DNA from: Hoeflea sp. 108
Lineage (GTDB): Bacteria > Pseudomonadota > Alphaproteobacteria > Rhizobiales > Rhizobiaceae
Reading direction: 5' to 3'
DNA length: 64,000 nucleotides
Assembly: GCF_000372965.1 (NCBI RefSeq)
Contig: NZ_KB890024.1
Span: forward strand, 2,792,839-2,856,838
Position 1 is the first letter of the stretch. Each line of letters opens with the position of its first letter. The translations under genes and the position numbers were made by a program. This document shows positions 9,201-17,322 of the stretch, piece after piece. The notes below the pieces were generated by a model. That model worked only from the letters and a program-made list of their open reading frames with translations, searched no databases and had not been told where the DNA came from.

Positions 9201-9811
9201 GTGCGGGCGGCCTCGCCCAGCATGTCGAAGGAGTAGAGATAGCCCTTCTGGATCATCGAGCGGCCACGCTTGACCGCTTCGGTGATGGTGCGGCCGAGCA
9301 CGAACTGCTCGCCCATTTCGCGCATGGCAGCGGCAACCGCGGTGCGGATCACCGGCTCGCCGAGACGGCGCACCATGGAACGCAGCGTGCGTTCGATCGA
9401 GCCCTCGCCTTCGTCCAGCACGCGGCCGGTCAGCATCAGCGCCCAGGTCGAGGCATTGACGAAGATCGAGCTCGAACCGCCCGAATGCGACGACCAGTCA
9501 TGTGGCGCGATCTTGTCGGCGATGAGATCGTCCATGGTCTCGGTGTCGGGCACGCGCAGCAGCGCCTCGGCCAGGCACATTAGCGCCACGCCTTCCTTGG
9601 TCGACAGGCCGTAGGCGGACAGGAACACTTCCATCAGCCGCGGATCGGTCGAGCCGCGAACGGCGCGCACGAGATCGGCCGCACGGGCGGAAATCGCCTT
9701 GCGGTCGTCGGCGGAAAGGTTGGCCAGATCAGCCAGCCGCTTCACGGCGGCGGCTTCGTCTGGAAGGTAGTTGGCGCGAATTTCCTGGCGGATGGCGTCG
9801 AGCGCTGACAT
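6206..9811 (-). CDS. putA: Bifunctional proline dehydrogenase / P5C dehydrogenase PutA
   Basis: The 1201-residue protein oxidises proline to glutamate in two steps. The FAD proline dehydrogenase domain lies roughly at 130-450 (RLVKGAYWDTEIKRAQ is its signature). The NAD aldehyde dehydrogenase domain is roughly at 540-1000 (FTGSTEVAKII, and the catalytic Cys in FQSAGQRCSALRVL). A further C-terminal domain of about 200 residues makes this the long type. The N-terminus lacks the ribbon-helix-helix DNA-binding domain of E. coli PutA, so it should not regulate itself. That fits the divergent Lrp-type regulator at 9980. Confidence 0.97.
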   Translation of the reverse strand: MSALDAIRQEIRANYLPDEAAAVKRLADLANLSADDRKAISARAADLVRAVRGSTDPRLMEVFLSAYGLSTKEGVALMCLAEALLRVPDTETMDDLIADKIAPHDWSSHSGGSSSIFVNASTWALMLTGRVLDEGEGSIERTLRSMVRRLGEPVIRTAVAAAMREMGEQFVLGRTITEAVKRGRSMIQKGYLYSFDMLGEAARTEADALRYHRAYAEAISSLDNGTNGPDIRYNHGISVKLSALHPRYEVSHKDDMLPVMAERLLSLCLAAKRARMGLNIDAEEADRLDLSLDVIERVLAHPDLADWHGFGVVVQAYGPRTAFAIDWLYALANKLDRKIMVRLVKGAYWDTEIKRAQTLGLPGYPVFTRKANTDVSYMACARKLLSMTDRIYPQFATHNAHTVAAILSMASDRTSFEFQRLHGMGEALHETVRKAEGTRCRIYAPVGAHSDLLAYLVRRLLENGANSSFVHQLTDEDVAPEDIARDPLETVETQGPASNPSIPTPSAIFGAGRPNAKGWDITDITTLAAIDHAKSAFKGPDRWTAKPITRAAGYGASRKVINPAKPSDVVGTVTEAAAKQVDTAVRIAVEAQPAWAKKPVAERAAILRRTADLYEANAVEFFALATREAGKSLSDGVAEVREAVDFLRYYAAEAEKAEAGTEARGAIVCISPWNFPLAIFTGQIAAALVTGNTVIAKPAEQTPLIAARAVEMMREAGVPEDVIQLLPGDGPNVGGPLTADPRIAGVCFTGSTEVAKIIERQLAETARPDAMLIAETGGLNAMIVDSTALPEQAIRDVLASSFQSAGQRCSALRVLYVQKDVEKKMVEMLKGAMDALTVGDPWHLSTDVGPVIDEEAQSGIRDYCAKMEAGGKLIAKLDAPADGRFVAPHVFRVKGIEDMEREVFGPVLHVATFDADQIDEVVAAINRKGYGLTFGLHTRIEGRVQHIVDSIHAGNIYVNRNQIGAVVGSQPFGGEGLSGTGPKAGGPHYLRRFRKSAESGQVTADGRKVTATELVDNLVDAGEWATRGDRIAILRKHLRGKGAQAIAAAAGIDFGQVDLPGPTGEANTLSLNPRGRVLVLGPDTETLLAQAIQALAAGCSVLAVAPGAPAALQALLGKGLPVAALDARADPVEARALAVDAVAYSGTQEGMKTIRKVLAERKGPIVPLISETIYPAAYAHERAVCVDTTAAGGNASLLASV

Positions 9812-9979
9812 GGCGATCCTGTGGAGCGGTTGAGGCTACGCCCGGCGCGAACCCACGCCCGAGCATTTTGACGAAAACTAGCACGTCGCCCGGATTCCGG
9901 CCGGTCCAAATAATTCGACTTTGCAGACTAACTGACCTAGGATCGAAGGCAATTATCTTCCAAATGAGCCGCAATATCC

Positions 9980-10432
9980 ATGTCTGAAGATCAATTGGAC
10001 CGTATCGACCGCAACATCATGTTCGCCCTTTCGCGCGACGGACGCTTGTCGATGGCTGAGCTTGCCACAAAAGTGGGACTTTCCAAGACCCCGGTGCAGG
10101 CGCGGGTCAAGCGACTGGAGAAAGAGGGCTTCATCAGGGGCTATCAGGCGGTCATCGACAGCGAGCGCATGGGCGAAGGCCACGTCGCCTTTGTCCAGGT
10201 CAAGCTTTCCGACACCCGCTCGGCAGCCCTCGACGATTTCAACCGTGCGGTCCATGCGGTGCGCGAGATCGAGCAATGCCACATGATGGCGGCGAGCTTC
10301 GATTACCTGCTGAAGGTCCGCACCAGGGACATAGCCACCTACCGTCGGGTTCTGGGCGAACGCATTTCCGCCCTGCCCCACGTCGCCCAGACATCGACTT
10401 TCGTGGCGATGGAAACGGTAAAGGACCGCTGA
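9980..10432 (+). CDS. putR: Lrp/AsnC-family regulator of proline use, PutR
   Basis: The 150-residue protein has an N-terminal helix-turn-helix (LSMAELATKVGLSKTPVQAR) and a C-terminal RAM/AsnC ligand domain. It is divergent from putA across 168 bases. In Agrobacterium, Rhodobacter and Bradyrhizobium, PutR is an Lrp-type activator of putA that responds to proline, and the same arrangement is seen here. The promoters of both genes should lie in 9812-9979. The stop codon abuts the stop codon of the convergent peroxidase gene with no base between. Confidence 0.9.
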   Translation: MSEDQLDRIDRNIMFALSRDGRLSMAELATKVGLSKTPVQARVKRLEKEGFIRGYQAVIDSERMGEGHVAFVQVKLSDTRSAALDDFNRAVHAVREIEQCHMMAASFDYLLKVRTRDIATYRRVLGERISALPHVAQTSTFVAMETVKDR

Positions 10433-11641
10433 CTACTCGCTGAGCGTCTTGAGGAAGGCCACCAGCGCCGCCTTTTCACGATCGGAAAGTGCCACCGGAT
10501 GTATCTCCGTTTCGCCCTCGATAGCCTTCGGGGCCGTGGCATAGTGGCTGACGACCTGCTCCAGCGACACGAACTGGCCGGCATGCATGTAAGGCGGGCG
10601 CTCGGCCACCCCGCGCAAGGACGGCGTCTTGTAGGCCCTCACCAGTTCCGGTGAACTCTTCTGCATGAAACGCAACTCTCCGCAGGCCTCCTCGCCGCCA
10701 TCACGGAATTTGCCGAGGCAGTTGAACGGATCGGCCTGCACCTCCGCGAGAACGGCGACCCGGCCGCGGTCCTCAAACAGACCGGACACCGGCGGAACGC
10801 CGGTGTTATGAAAATGGTTGTCGGTGAAGCGCGGGCCGGTATGGCAGGTCGAGCAATTGGCCTTGCCGATGAACAGCCGGAGCCCCTGCCGTTCCTCTGA
10901 AGTCAGATCGTCTCCGGCCGATGGTTGCCGGCCTTGCGCCAAAGCATCGGCGAAGCGGTCGAAACGGGTCTTGCCATGGACGAGCGAACGTTCGAAGGCA
11001 GCGATTGCCTTGCCGATGTCGGAATAGAGGCGATCGATGCCGTCGCGCTGGGCGTCGGTCATCCCGGCCCAGGCCGCCTGTTCGGCGGGCGTCCCGAACG
11101 GTCCGGCACTTGCCGGCAGGTTTGAAAGGTCGGGCAGCGGCCGGAAGATCCGCTCATAGCGCTCGCCGAAGCGGCGCTTGATGTAGTGCGCATAGGCCGT
11201 GCGTGTGCCGGCATGTTCGAGCGGATTCTCGAGCGGCGTCAGCGCCTGCGACCACAGGCTGTCGCGCCTGCCGTCCCAGAAGAAGAACGGATCGCGCGCC
11301 ACGCCCGCCAACGGCATGGTGCGCCTGTTGGTCTCGCCCACGCCCTTGCCGCGCGGCAGATCGTCCTGGAACTGGCGGTCGATCTTGTGGCAGGTGCCGC
11401 AGGCAACATTGCCGTCGCGGCTCATGCCGGTGTCGAAGAACAGCGTCGCTCCAAGCGCTGCAGCCCCCGGATCGTCGGCGAAACGGTTGGTCGGATCGGG
11501 CGGCAGCGGTGCCAGCGCCGACAAGGACATCGAGGCGATCGTGCGTTTTTCGGTATCTGTGAAGTCGGCATCGCTGCAGCCTGCCAGCATTGCCACGAGC
11601 GCCGCGGCCGCTGTCAGTTTGGAAAGCGGGCCGCGTGCCAT
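10433..11641 (-). CDS. Di-heme cytochrome c peroxidase family lipoprotein
   Basis: The 402-residue protein has two CxxCH heme sites (CGTCH and CSTCH). A lipoprotein-type signal peptide (VAMLAGCSDAD) suggests it is anchored to a membrane and faces the periplasm. The overall fold matches the CcpA/MauG family, which reduces peroxide or performs related oxidations using electrons from cytochromes. The start at 11641 was chosen over an upstream ATG in the same frame because the signal peptide begins directly with MARGPLSK. It follows the FixH-like gene by 4 bases, so the two are an operon. The natural substrate cannot be told from the sequence. Confidence 0.87.
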   Translation of the reverse strand: MARGPLSKLTAAAALVAMLAGCSDADFTDTEKRTIASMSLSALAPLPPDPTNRFADDPGAAALGATLFFDTGMSRDGNVACGTCHKIDRQFQDDLPRGKGVGETNRRTMPLAGVARDPFFFWDGRRDSLWSQALTPLENPLEHAGTRTAYAHYIKRRFGERYERIFRPLPDLSNLPASAGPFGTPAEQAAWAGMTDAQRDGIDRLYSDIGKAIAAFERSLVHGKTRFDRFADALAQGRQPSAGDDLTSEERQGLRLFIGKANCSTCHTGPRFTDNHFHNTGVPPVSGLFEDRGRVAVLAEVQADPFNCLGKFRDGGEEACGELRFMQKSSPELVRAYKTPSLRGVAERPPYMHAGQFVSLEQVVSHYATAPKAIEGETEIHPVALSDREKAALVAFLKTLSE

Positions 11642-11645
11642 GGCC

Positions 11646-12086
11646 TCATAACACCAGGTTAAAGGTGGCGTCATCGGCGCCAGCCGGAGCCGTGATACCG
11701 AACTTGAGCTGCCACCAGCCAGTCATCGAGAATTTCATGCCCTCGATGCGATAGCGCCCGTCTCCCAGATAGGCCGTCGCCTCGGGGCTGGTCGGCAGAC
11801 CATGCGCATGCTCGGGCATGCCGCCGCCGATGGTGATTGCTGCCCCTTCAACCGGCGCGCCCTGCCGTGTTTTCACCGTCAGCACCCAATTGTGCAGGTC
11901 GCCCTGCCTGGGCTCGCCGGCCTCGGGCGCAATAGACAGGGCGTATAGGCCCTTGGCCGAATTCTTGGCGCGCGCGAGGTCAGGCCCCGGCTTCTCCGGC
12001 GCCGTCAGGTAGACGACAGCGAGAAAGCCAACCGCGAGGGCAACCAGCCCGAACGCCCCGACGACCATGCGCCACGCTGAAGTCAT
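11646..12086 (-). CDS. FixH/YtkA-like membrane-anchored protein
   Basis: The 146-residue protein has one N-terminal membrane segment (VVGAFGLVALAVGFLAVVYL). A periplasmic beta-sandwich domain follows, with the motif GAPVEGAAITIGGGMPEHAH and a C-terminal GWWQLKFGI. YtkA/FixH-like domains are often found next to heme-copper or copper proteins. The start at 12086 has a strong GGAGG upstream; the ORF continues further up, but without such a site. It is the first gene of a two-gene operon with the di-heme peroxidase, so it may assist that protein's maturation. That role is an inference. Confidence 0.7.
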   Translation of the reverse strand: MTSAWRMVVGAFGLVALAVGFLAVVYLTAPEKPGPDLARAKNSAKGLYALSIAPEAGEPRQGDLHNWVLTVKTRQGAPVEGAAITIGGGMPEHAHGLPTSPEATAYLGDGRYRIEGMKFSMTGWWQLKFGITAPAGADDATFNLVL

Positions 12087-12305
12087 TCCACTTCCTCCCG
12101 CCTGCCGACAACGTATTGCCGACGGCACGCCTTCCCGACCGCATCGGATTCGCGGCATCCGCAAGATGGCCCGATCTCACCAGCTTGGCTATTCGATCAG
12201 TGACACGTGACCGACGCCCATGAGCCAGGCCGCCTCACTGGATCGGCCGAAAACAAACAACTACAGCAACTTACGCGAGTTTTCGGATTCAACGACAAAA
12301 GAAAA

Positions 12306-12330
12306 CGCGCGGTCCGGCTTGGACCGCGCG
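12306..12330 (-). terminator. Rho-independent terminator of gabD
   Basis: A perfect 10-bp stem (CGCGCGGTCC / GGACCGCGCG) with a 5-base loop is followed on the reverse strand by TTTTCTTTT. It lies 28 bases beyond the gabD stop codon. Confidence 0.9.
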
Positions 12331-12357
12331 CTGCCCTTGGCACAGCGATGGCGCGCC

Positions 12358-13815
12358 CTAGAGCCCCAGTCCGCCGATGCAGACATATTTGGTGTCGAGA
12401 TAGTCCTCGATGCCCTGATGACCGCCCTCGCGGCCAAGACCCGACTCCTTGACGCCGCCGAACGGCGCTTCAGGCGTGGTGATCAGGCCTTCGTTGACAC
12501 CGACCATGCCGTATTTCAGTCCTTCCATCACGCGGAAGGCGCGGCCGAGATTGCCGGTGTAGAAGTAGCTCGCGAGGCCGAATTCCGTGTCGTTGGCGAG
12601 CGCAATCGCCTCCTCTTCGGTCTCGAACTTGAACACCGGAGCGACCGGGCCGAAGATCTCTTCCTTCATGAACATCATGGCAGGCGTGGCGTCGGAAATG
12701 ACCGTCGGCTCGAAGAACGAACCGCCAAGCGCGTGGCGCTTGCCGCCGGCAACCACCTTGCCGCCCTTTGCGGTTGCGTCGGCGATGAACTCCTCGACCT
12801 TCTCGACAGCCTTTTCGTCGATCAGCGGGCCCTGCTGCACCCCGGCATCCAGGCCGGAACCGACCTTGAGCTTGTTCGAGGCCTCGGCCAGCTTGGCCAC
12901 GAACTTGTCGTAGATGCCGGCCTGGGCGAAGAAGCGGTTGGTGCAGACGCAGGTCTGGCCGGAGTTGCGGAACTTCGCAGTAATGGCGCCTTCAACGGCG
13001 CGATCGATATCGGCGTCGTCGAAAACCAGGAACGGCGCATTGCCGCCGAGTTCCATCGACACCTTCTTCACGGTCGAAGCCGACTTGGCGATCAGCATCT
13101 TGCCGACCTCGGTAGAGCCGGTGAAGGTGATTTTCTTGACCAGCGGGTTGGCGCAGATCTCGTCGCCGATTTCGCCGGCTGAACCGGTCACGACGTTGAC
13201 CACACCCTTGGGGAAGCCGACCTCCTCGCACAGCGCGCCCCAGGCAAGGCCCGAATAAGGCGTCTGCGAAGCAGGCTTGACCACGGCGGTGCAACCCGCC
13301 GCCAGTGCCGGTCCGAGCTTGCGTGACAGCATGGAAGACGGAAAGTTCCACGGCGTGATGGCCGCGATGACGCCCACCGGCTCCTTGGTGACAAGCACAC
13401 GGCGATCGGCCCATGGCGACGGAACCACGTCGCCATAAGTACGGCGCGCTTCCTCGGCGAACCACAGCACATAGGCTGCCGACGAGCCGATCTCGCCCTT
13501 GGCTTCCGTCAGCGACTTGCCCTGCTCGATGGTCAAAAGCTCGGCGAGCGAGTCCTGATTGTCCATGATGGCGTCGTGAAGCTTGCGCAGAAGCTTCGAG
13601 CGTTCGAGCGCCGAGGTCTTGCGGAAGGTCTTGAAGGCTTCGCTCGCGGCTTCGATGGCGCGGCGGGTCTCGGCGGCTCCGGACCGCGGTACGGTGCCGA
13701 TCTTCAGGCCGGTGGCGGGGTTGATGACGTCGACGGTCTTGCCGGAATCAGCCTGCACCCATTCGCCGTTGATGAGATTGGCCTGCCTCATGAACTGGCT
13801 GGCTTTCTGGAGCAT
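12358..13815 (-). CDS. gabD: Succinate-semialdehyde dehydrogenase (NAD(P)+)
   Basis: The 485-residue aldehyde dehydrogenase oxidises succinate semialdehyde to succinate, the last step of GABA breakdown. Visible motifs are the cofactor region ITPWNFPSSMLSRKLGPALA, the GSTEVGK loop, the general base Glu in MELGGNAPFLVFDDADIDRA, and the nucleophile in NSGQTCVCTNR. The CVC arrangement is typical of GabD-type enzymes. Length is normal for the family. It stands alone, with its own terminator, and could receive semialdehyde from an aminotransferase such as the one at 44352. A related glutarate-semialdehyde role is possible. Confidence 0.93.
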   Translation of the reverse strand: MLQKASQFMRQANLINGEWVQADSGKTVDVINPATGLKIGTVPRSGAAETRRAIEAASEAFKTFRKTSALERSKLLRKLHDAIMDNQDSLAELLTIEQGKSLTEAKGEIGSSAAYVLWFAEEARRTYGDVVPSPWADRRVLVTKEPVGVIAAITPWNFPSSMLSRKLGPALAAGCTAVVKPASQTPYSGLAWGALCEEVGFPKGVVNVVTGSAGEIGDEICANPLVKKITFTGSTEVGKMLIAKSASTVKKVSMELGGNAPFLVFDDADIDRAVEGAITAKFRNSGQTCVCTNRFFAQAGIYDKFVAKLAEASNKLKVGSGLDAGVQQGPLIDEKAVEKVEEFIADATAKGGKVVAGGKRHALGGSFFEPTVISDATPAMMFMKEEIFGPVAPVFKFETEEEAIALANDTEFGLASYFYTGNLGRAFRVMEGLKYGMVGVNEGLITTPEAPFGGVKESGLGREGGHQGIEDYLDTKYVCIGGLGL

Positions 13816-13996
13816 GGATTGGCCTCCTTGTGTGGCGTCTAACGGACGCGAACTGATCTTGGAATTCGTCGAAGCGGCGTCCGCGCGGATCGGTCGATGT
13901 CCGGCACGCCATGTCAGAGACTAGTAGCGTGCCGCGAGCCCGCCGAGCAACCGGATTATGGCATAGATACGTTGGTCCAGCCGCAACCAAATGCCG

Positions 13997-14947
13997 TCAG
14001 CCGAACACCATGGTGGCGACCGTCAGCCAGAAAGCCGTGGTCAACACAGCGCAGCCGGTTGCAATCGTCATCTGGTTCGAGGCCAGCGCCTGCCCGGTGC
14101 CGAACTGGATGGCGATCAGGTAGGAATTGACGCCCGACGGCAGGCTGGCGGCGGCCACGGCCACTTTGGCCGGCAAGGGCGGCAGGCCGAACAGCCAGGC
14201 AAACCCCAATGCGACTGCCGGCATCAGCATCAGCTTGAGCACCGACAGGGCCAGCGCCGGCTTGATGTTGCCCGAGATGCCGAATTTCCTGAGCCCTACC
14301 CCCATGGCAAACAGGGCCAGCGGGCCGGCGATGTTGGCCAGTGCATCGACGAATCTGCTGGCAAGTCCCGGCAGCGGAAATCCGGTCGCGCGCCACGCCA
14401 GTCCGGCCAGGATGCCGAGGATCAGCGGGTTGGTGAACACCTTGCGCAGGAAGTCCCTGATGATTTCGAGGGGATGCAGCGGCTCGTCGCGGCGCGGCCC
14501 GAACAGCTGGAACAGGATGATGGAGGCCATCATCATGGTCGGCAGGTGCACCGAGATGATCAGCGACAGCACTTCGAAACCCTGCTGGCCGAAAACGCCG
14601 AGCATGAAGGGGATGCCGAGCAGGACCAGATTGGAAAACGCCGACGACACGCCGCCGACGACCCCGGCCTGCCCGTCGCGCCCGAACAATCGCGTCGTCA
14701 CCAGATGGCCAGCCGTCCAGGTGACGATGACGGCAGCGAAATAAGTGGCCCACAGCGCCCAGGGCGCGGAACCGTGAAAATCCGCCCCGATCATGGTGCG
14801 GAACAGAAGCAGCGGCAGCGCCACCCCGATGGCGAATTCCGAGAGCGCATCGCCGGCCTCAACCCTGAGATAGCCGGTGACGCCGGCAAGATATCCCAGT
14901 GCCACCAGGCCGAAGACGAAGAGCACGGTTTCAACGAGTGGGGACAT
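13997..14947 (-). CDS. AEC-family (auxin efflux carrier) transporter
   Basis: The 316-residue integral membrane protein has about ten hydrophobic segments. It shows the bile-acid/AEC-type two-part layout with a central hydrophilic loop (GPRRDEPLHPLEIIRDFLRK). The AEC family exports organic acids or takes part in malate, malonate or auxin-like transport; the substrate cannot be read here. The start at 14947 was chosen because the first helix begins at MSPLVETVLFVFGL; an upstream extension to 15076 is not hydrophobic. The gene starts about 160 bases from the divergent phosphatase-like gene. Confidence 0.85.
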   Translation of the reverse strand: MSPLVETVLFVFGLVALGYLAGVTGYLRVEAGDALSEFAIGVALPLLLFRTMIGADFHGSAPWALWATYFAAVIVTWTAGHLVTTRLFGRDGQAGVVGGVSSAFSNLVLLGIPFMLGVFGQQGFEVLSLIISVHLPTMMMASIILFQLFGPRRDEPLHPLEIIRDFLRKVFTNPLILGILAGLAWRATGFPLPGLASRFVDALANIAGPLALFAMGVGLRKFGISGNIKPALALSVLKLMLMPAVALGFAWLFGLPPLPAKVAVAAASLPSGVNSYLIAIQFGTGQALASNQMTIATGCAVLTTAFWLTVATMVFG

Positions 14948-15108
14948 CTGCGCTTTTTCTCGGGAATCGAACGGGACGAGCATCGCCGCCGTCGCCGCGC
15001 CGATCAAGCTTGGATGGTTAAGCCAGTATAGCGAAAGCACTTTCTGCGCGCCTTGCCTTTCAATCGGCTTTGGCATCCCTATATCCGCAACGCCGGCCAG
15101 GATCTTTC

Positions 15109-15654
15109 ATGCTCAGAATTGCCTTTGCGCTTTTGCTTTTGTCTTTTGCAGTGCCTGCCCAAGCCACCGAGGCCGGCTGGGCCCTGCTGCGCAATGGCGG
15201 CCACGTCGTGCTCCTGCGCAACGCCATGACGACGGGCACCGTCGAGCCTCCCAACTTCGACATCGAGAAATGCTCGACCCAGCTCAACCTTTCCGACCGT
15301 GGACGCCAGCAGGCGCGCAAGATCGGTGCGCTGTTTGCCGCCCGCGCCGCACCGGTCGAAAAGGTGCTGGCGAGCCGCTATTGCCGGACGCTGGAGACAG
15401 CCCGCCTCGCCTTCGATGACCAGTCCGTCGAGCCGATGGCGGCACTGGACAAGCCCACCGACGCCACCCAGCATGCCGACGTCGCTGCTGTCATGGACAT
15501 CATCAAGAACTTCTCGGGCTCCGACAACATCGTGCTCGTCACTCATCTGGAGAACATCCAGGCGCTGACTGGCGCAGCCGCGCGCGAGGGTGAGGCGCTG
15601 ATCGTCGGCCTTCAGGGAGACAAGCTGCATGTGCTTGGCCGCATCGTCTTTTGA
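15109..15654 (+). CDS. Histidine-phosphatase-family secreted protein, catalytic His replaced
   Basis: The 181-residue protein has a signal peptide (about 1-19, ending AQATEA). Family landmarks are NLSDRGRQQARKIG, the second Arg region ASRYCRTLETARLAF, and the C-terminal THLENIQALTG. The first motif, which should read L-[ML]-R-H-A, is LLRNA here, so the phosphorylated His is Asn at residue 38. The protein may therefore be a non-catalytic relative. A sequencing error is a less likely alternative. AGGA is upstream of the chosen ATG. It lies upstream of acpXL but no shared operon is evident. Confidence 0.78.
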   Translation: MLRIAFALLLLSFAVPAQATEAGWALLRNGGHVVLLRNAMTTGTVEPPNFDIEKCSTQLNLSDRGRQQARKIGALFAARAAPVEKVLASRYCRTLETARLAFDDQSVEPMAALDKPTDATQHADVAAVMDIIKNFSGSDNIVLVTHLENIQALTGAAAREGEALIVGLQGDKLHVLGRIVF

Positions 15655-15817
15655 CGCTCCGAACCCCGCACCTTCCCCGGCGGACGGGCCCGGATGCGTC
15701 AACCAAGGCGCAGAATTTGGCCTTTTCCTGTCCGGAAAAACCGATTAGACAGCCCCTCAACACTATGCGCGCAGAATCTGTTTCAGGTTCATGACCGCAC
15801 TCATCAAAGGAAAAGCC

Positions 15818-16099
15818 GTGTCCACGACCTTCGAGAAAGTCGCCAAGATCATTGCCGAGACGAGTGAGATCGACATCGACACCATCACGCCCGAGAGCCA
15901 CACCATCGACGACCTCGGCATCGATAGCCTCGACTTCCTCGACATCGTCTTTGCGATCGACAAGGAGTTCGGCATCAAGGTGCCGCTCGAGAAGTGGACG
16001 CAGGAAGTCAATGACGGCAAGGCTTCGACCGACGAATATTTCGTCATGAAGAACCTGTGCGCCAAGATCGACGCACTCGTCGCCGCCAAGAGCGCCTGA
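15818..16099 (+). CDS. acpXL: Acyl carrier protein AcpXL for very-long-chain fatty acid
   Basis: The 93-residue ACP carries the 27-hydroxyoctacosanoic-type chain that is attached to lipid A in rhizobia. The phosphopantetheine Ser is S37 in GIDSLDFLD, followed by the family-typical IVFAIDKEFGIKVPLEKWTQ. The GTG at 15818 was chosen over ATG 15791 because AAGGA sits about 8 bases upstream, and because AcpXL proteins are about 92-93 residues and begin in this way. It is the first gene of the acpXL-fabF2XL-fabF1XL-adh-lpxXL operon. The usual fabZXL gene is not next to it. Confidence 0.93.
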   Translation: MSTTFEKVAKIIAETSEIDIDTITPESHTIDDLGIDSLDFLDIVFAIDKEFGIKVPLEKWTQEVNDGKASTDEYFVMKNLCAKIDALVAAKSA

Positions 16100-16116
16100 G
16101 AACACTGAAGCCGCCC

Positions 16117-17304
16117 ATGGCCAATCGCGACGTCGTCATCACCGGCATCGGCCTCGTCTCTTCGCTCGGCGAAGGCGGCGAGGCTCACTGGCAGAAGCTC
16201 AGCGCCCCTGACGCTGCGCCCGTCATCGACGTGGAGCGTTTCTCGCCCTACTCGATCCATCCCCTCCCGGAAATCGACTGGGGCCTGCAGATCGCCAAGC
16301 GCGGCGACCAGCGGCAGATGGAGACCTGGCAGCGGCTGGGCACCTACACTGCCGGCATGGCGCTCGATGACGCGGGCATCAAGGGCAATGACGAGCTCAG
16401 CACGACCATGGACATGGTCGTGGCTGCCGGTGGCGGCGAACGCGATGAAACGGTCGACGCCGGCGTGCTTGCCGCGTCGGAGACGCGCGGCGACCGCGAC
16501 GTCCTGCTGAACGAGAAGCTGACCACCGAACTGCGCCCCACACTGTTCCTGGCCCAGCTTTCGAACCTGTTGGCCGGCAACATCTCGATCGTCCACAAGG
16601 TCACCGGCTCCTCGCGCACCTTCATGGGCGAGGAAGGCGCAGGCGTCTCGGCCATCGAGACGGCTGCAGCGCGCATCCGCTCCGGCCAGTCGACCCATGT
16701 GCTGGTTGGTGGTGCCTTCCAGACCGAACACTCCGACATGCTGCTCGGCTACGAACTGGCCGGCTACCTTCATCGTGGCCCATGGAAGCCCGTGTGGCAG
16801 CGCCAGGGCTCCGAAGGCGGCGGCGTGGTTTCCGGCTCCGGCGGCGCATTCCTGGTGCTTGAATCGCGCGAGCATGCCGAAGCCCGCGGCCAGAAGATCT
16901 ATGCGCAGCTCGGTCCCGTCGTTTCGGGACGCGCCCGTCGTCGCCGCGACGGTGGCCTGGAGGCCGGGTTTGCCGAACTGCTGACCAGGGCGCAGCTGCC
17001 CGACGGTGAGTTGCTGGCGATCTCGGGTGCATCAGGCGCCCATGCCGCCACCGCGACCGAAAAAGCAGTGCTCGGCGCCAAGCCCATTGCCGCACGCGCG
17101 CTCTCGTCGCTCACCGGCCACATGAAAGAAGCTCAGTTTCCCTTTGCCGTGGCCCTTGCCGCGCTCGCCGTCGATCGCGGCGCGGGCTACCCGGCTTTCG
17201 AGGCTGGCGAGAAGGAATTTGCCGGAAAGCCGCGCAATGTTCTCGCAACTGCCGTCGGCTATCACCAATTCGAAGGCTTGGCGCTCGTCTCCGCGCCGCG
17301 CTGA
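16117..17304 (+). CDS. fabF2XL: Ketoacyl-ACP synthase homologue FabF2XL lacking the catalytic Cys
   Basis: The 395-residue thiolase-fold protein starts 17 bases after acpXL. Aligned with its neighbour FabF1XL, the catalytic Cys (C173 there) falls on Glu173 (FMGEEGAGVSAI). The first active-site His (NAHGT) falls on a Gly (ISGASGA). The second His (SSLTGHMKE, H335) is kept. Chain-length-factor subunits of polyketide synthases also lack the Cys (Gln in many), so this may be a non-condensing partner of FabF1XL. It belongs to the operon for the very-long lipid A acyl chain. The role as a partner is inferred. Confidence 0.88.
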   Translation: MANRDVVITGIGLVSSLGEGGEAHWQKLSAPDAAPVIDVERFSPYSIHPLPEIDWGLQIAKRGDQRQMETWQRLGTYTAGMALDDAGIKGNDELSTTMDMVVAAGGGERDETVDAGVLAASETRGDRDVLLNEKLTTELRPTLFLAQLSNLLAGNISIVHKVTGSSRTFMGEEGAGVSAIETAAARIRSGQSTHVLVGGAFQTEHSDMLLGYELAGYLHRGPWKPVWQRQGSEGGGVVSGSGGAFLVLESREHAEARGQKIYAQLGPVVSGRARRRRDGGLEAGFAELLTRAQLPDGELLAISGASGAHAATATEKAVLGAKPIAARALSSLTGHMKEAQFPFAVALAALAVDRGAGYPAFEAGEKEFAGKPRNVLATAVGYHQFEGLALVSAPR

Positions 17305-17322
17305 AGGGTGTCAGGACAGAAC

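Noticed and set aside
6701..9583. A 960-codon open frame on the plus strand across putA
   Set aside because: It lies opposite the certain putA gene and is an effect of GC-rich codons. Its translation has no domain pattern.
12220..13182. A 320-codon open frame on the plus strand over gabD
   Set aside because: It is antisense to gabD and crosses its terminator.
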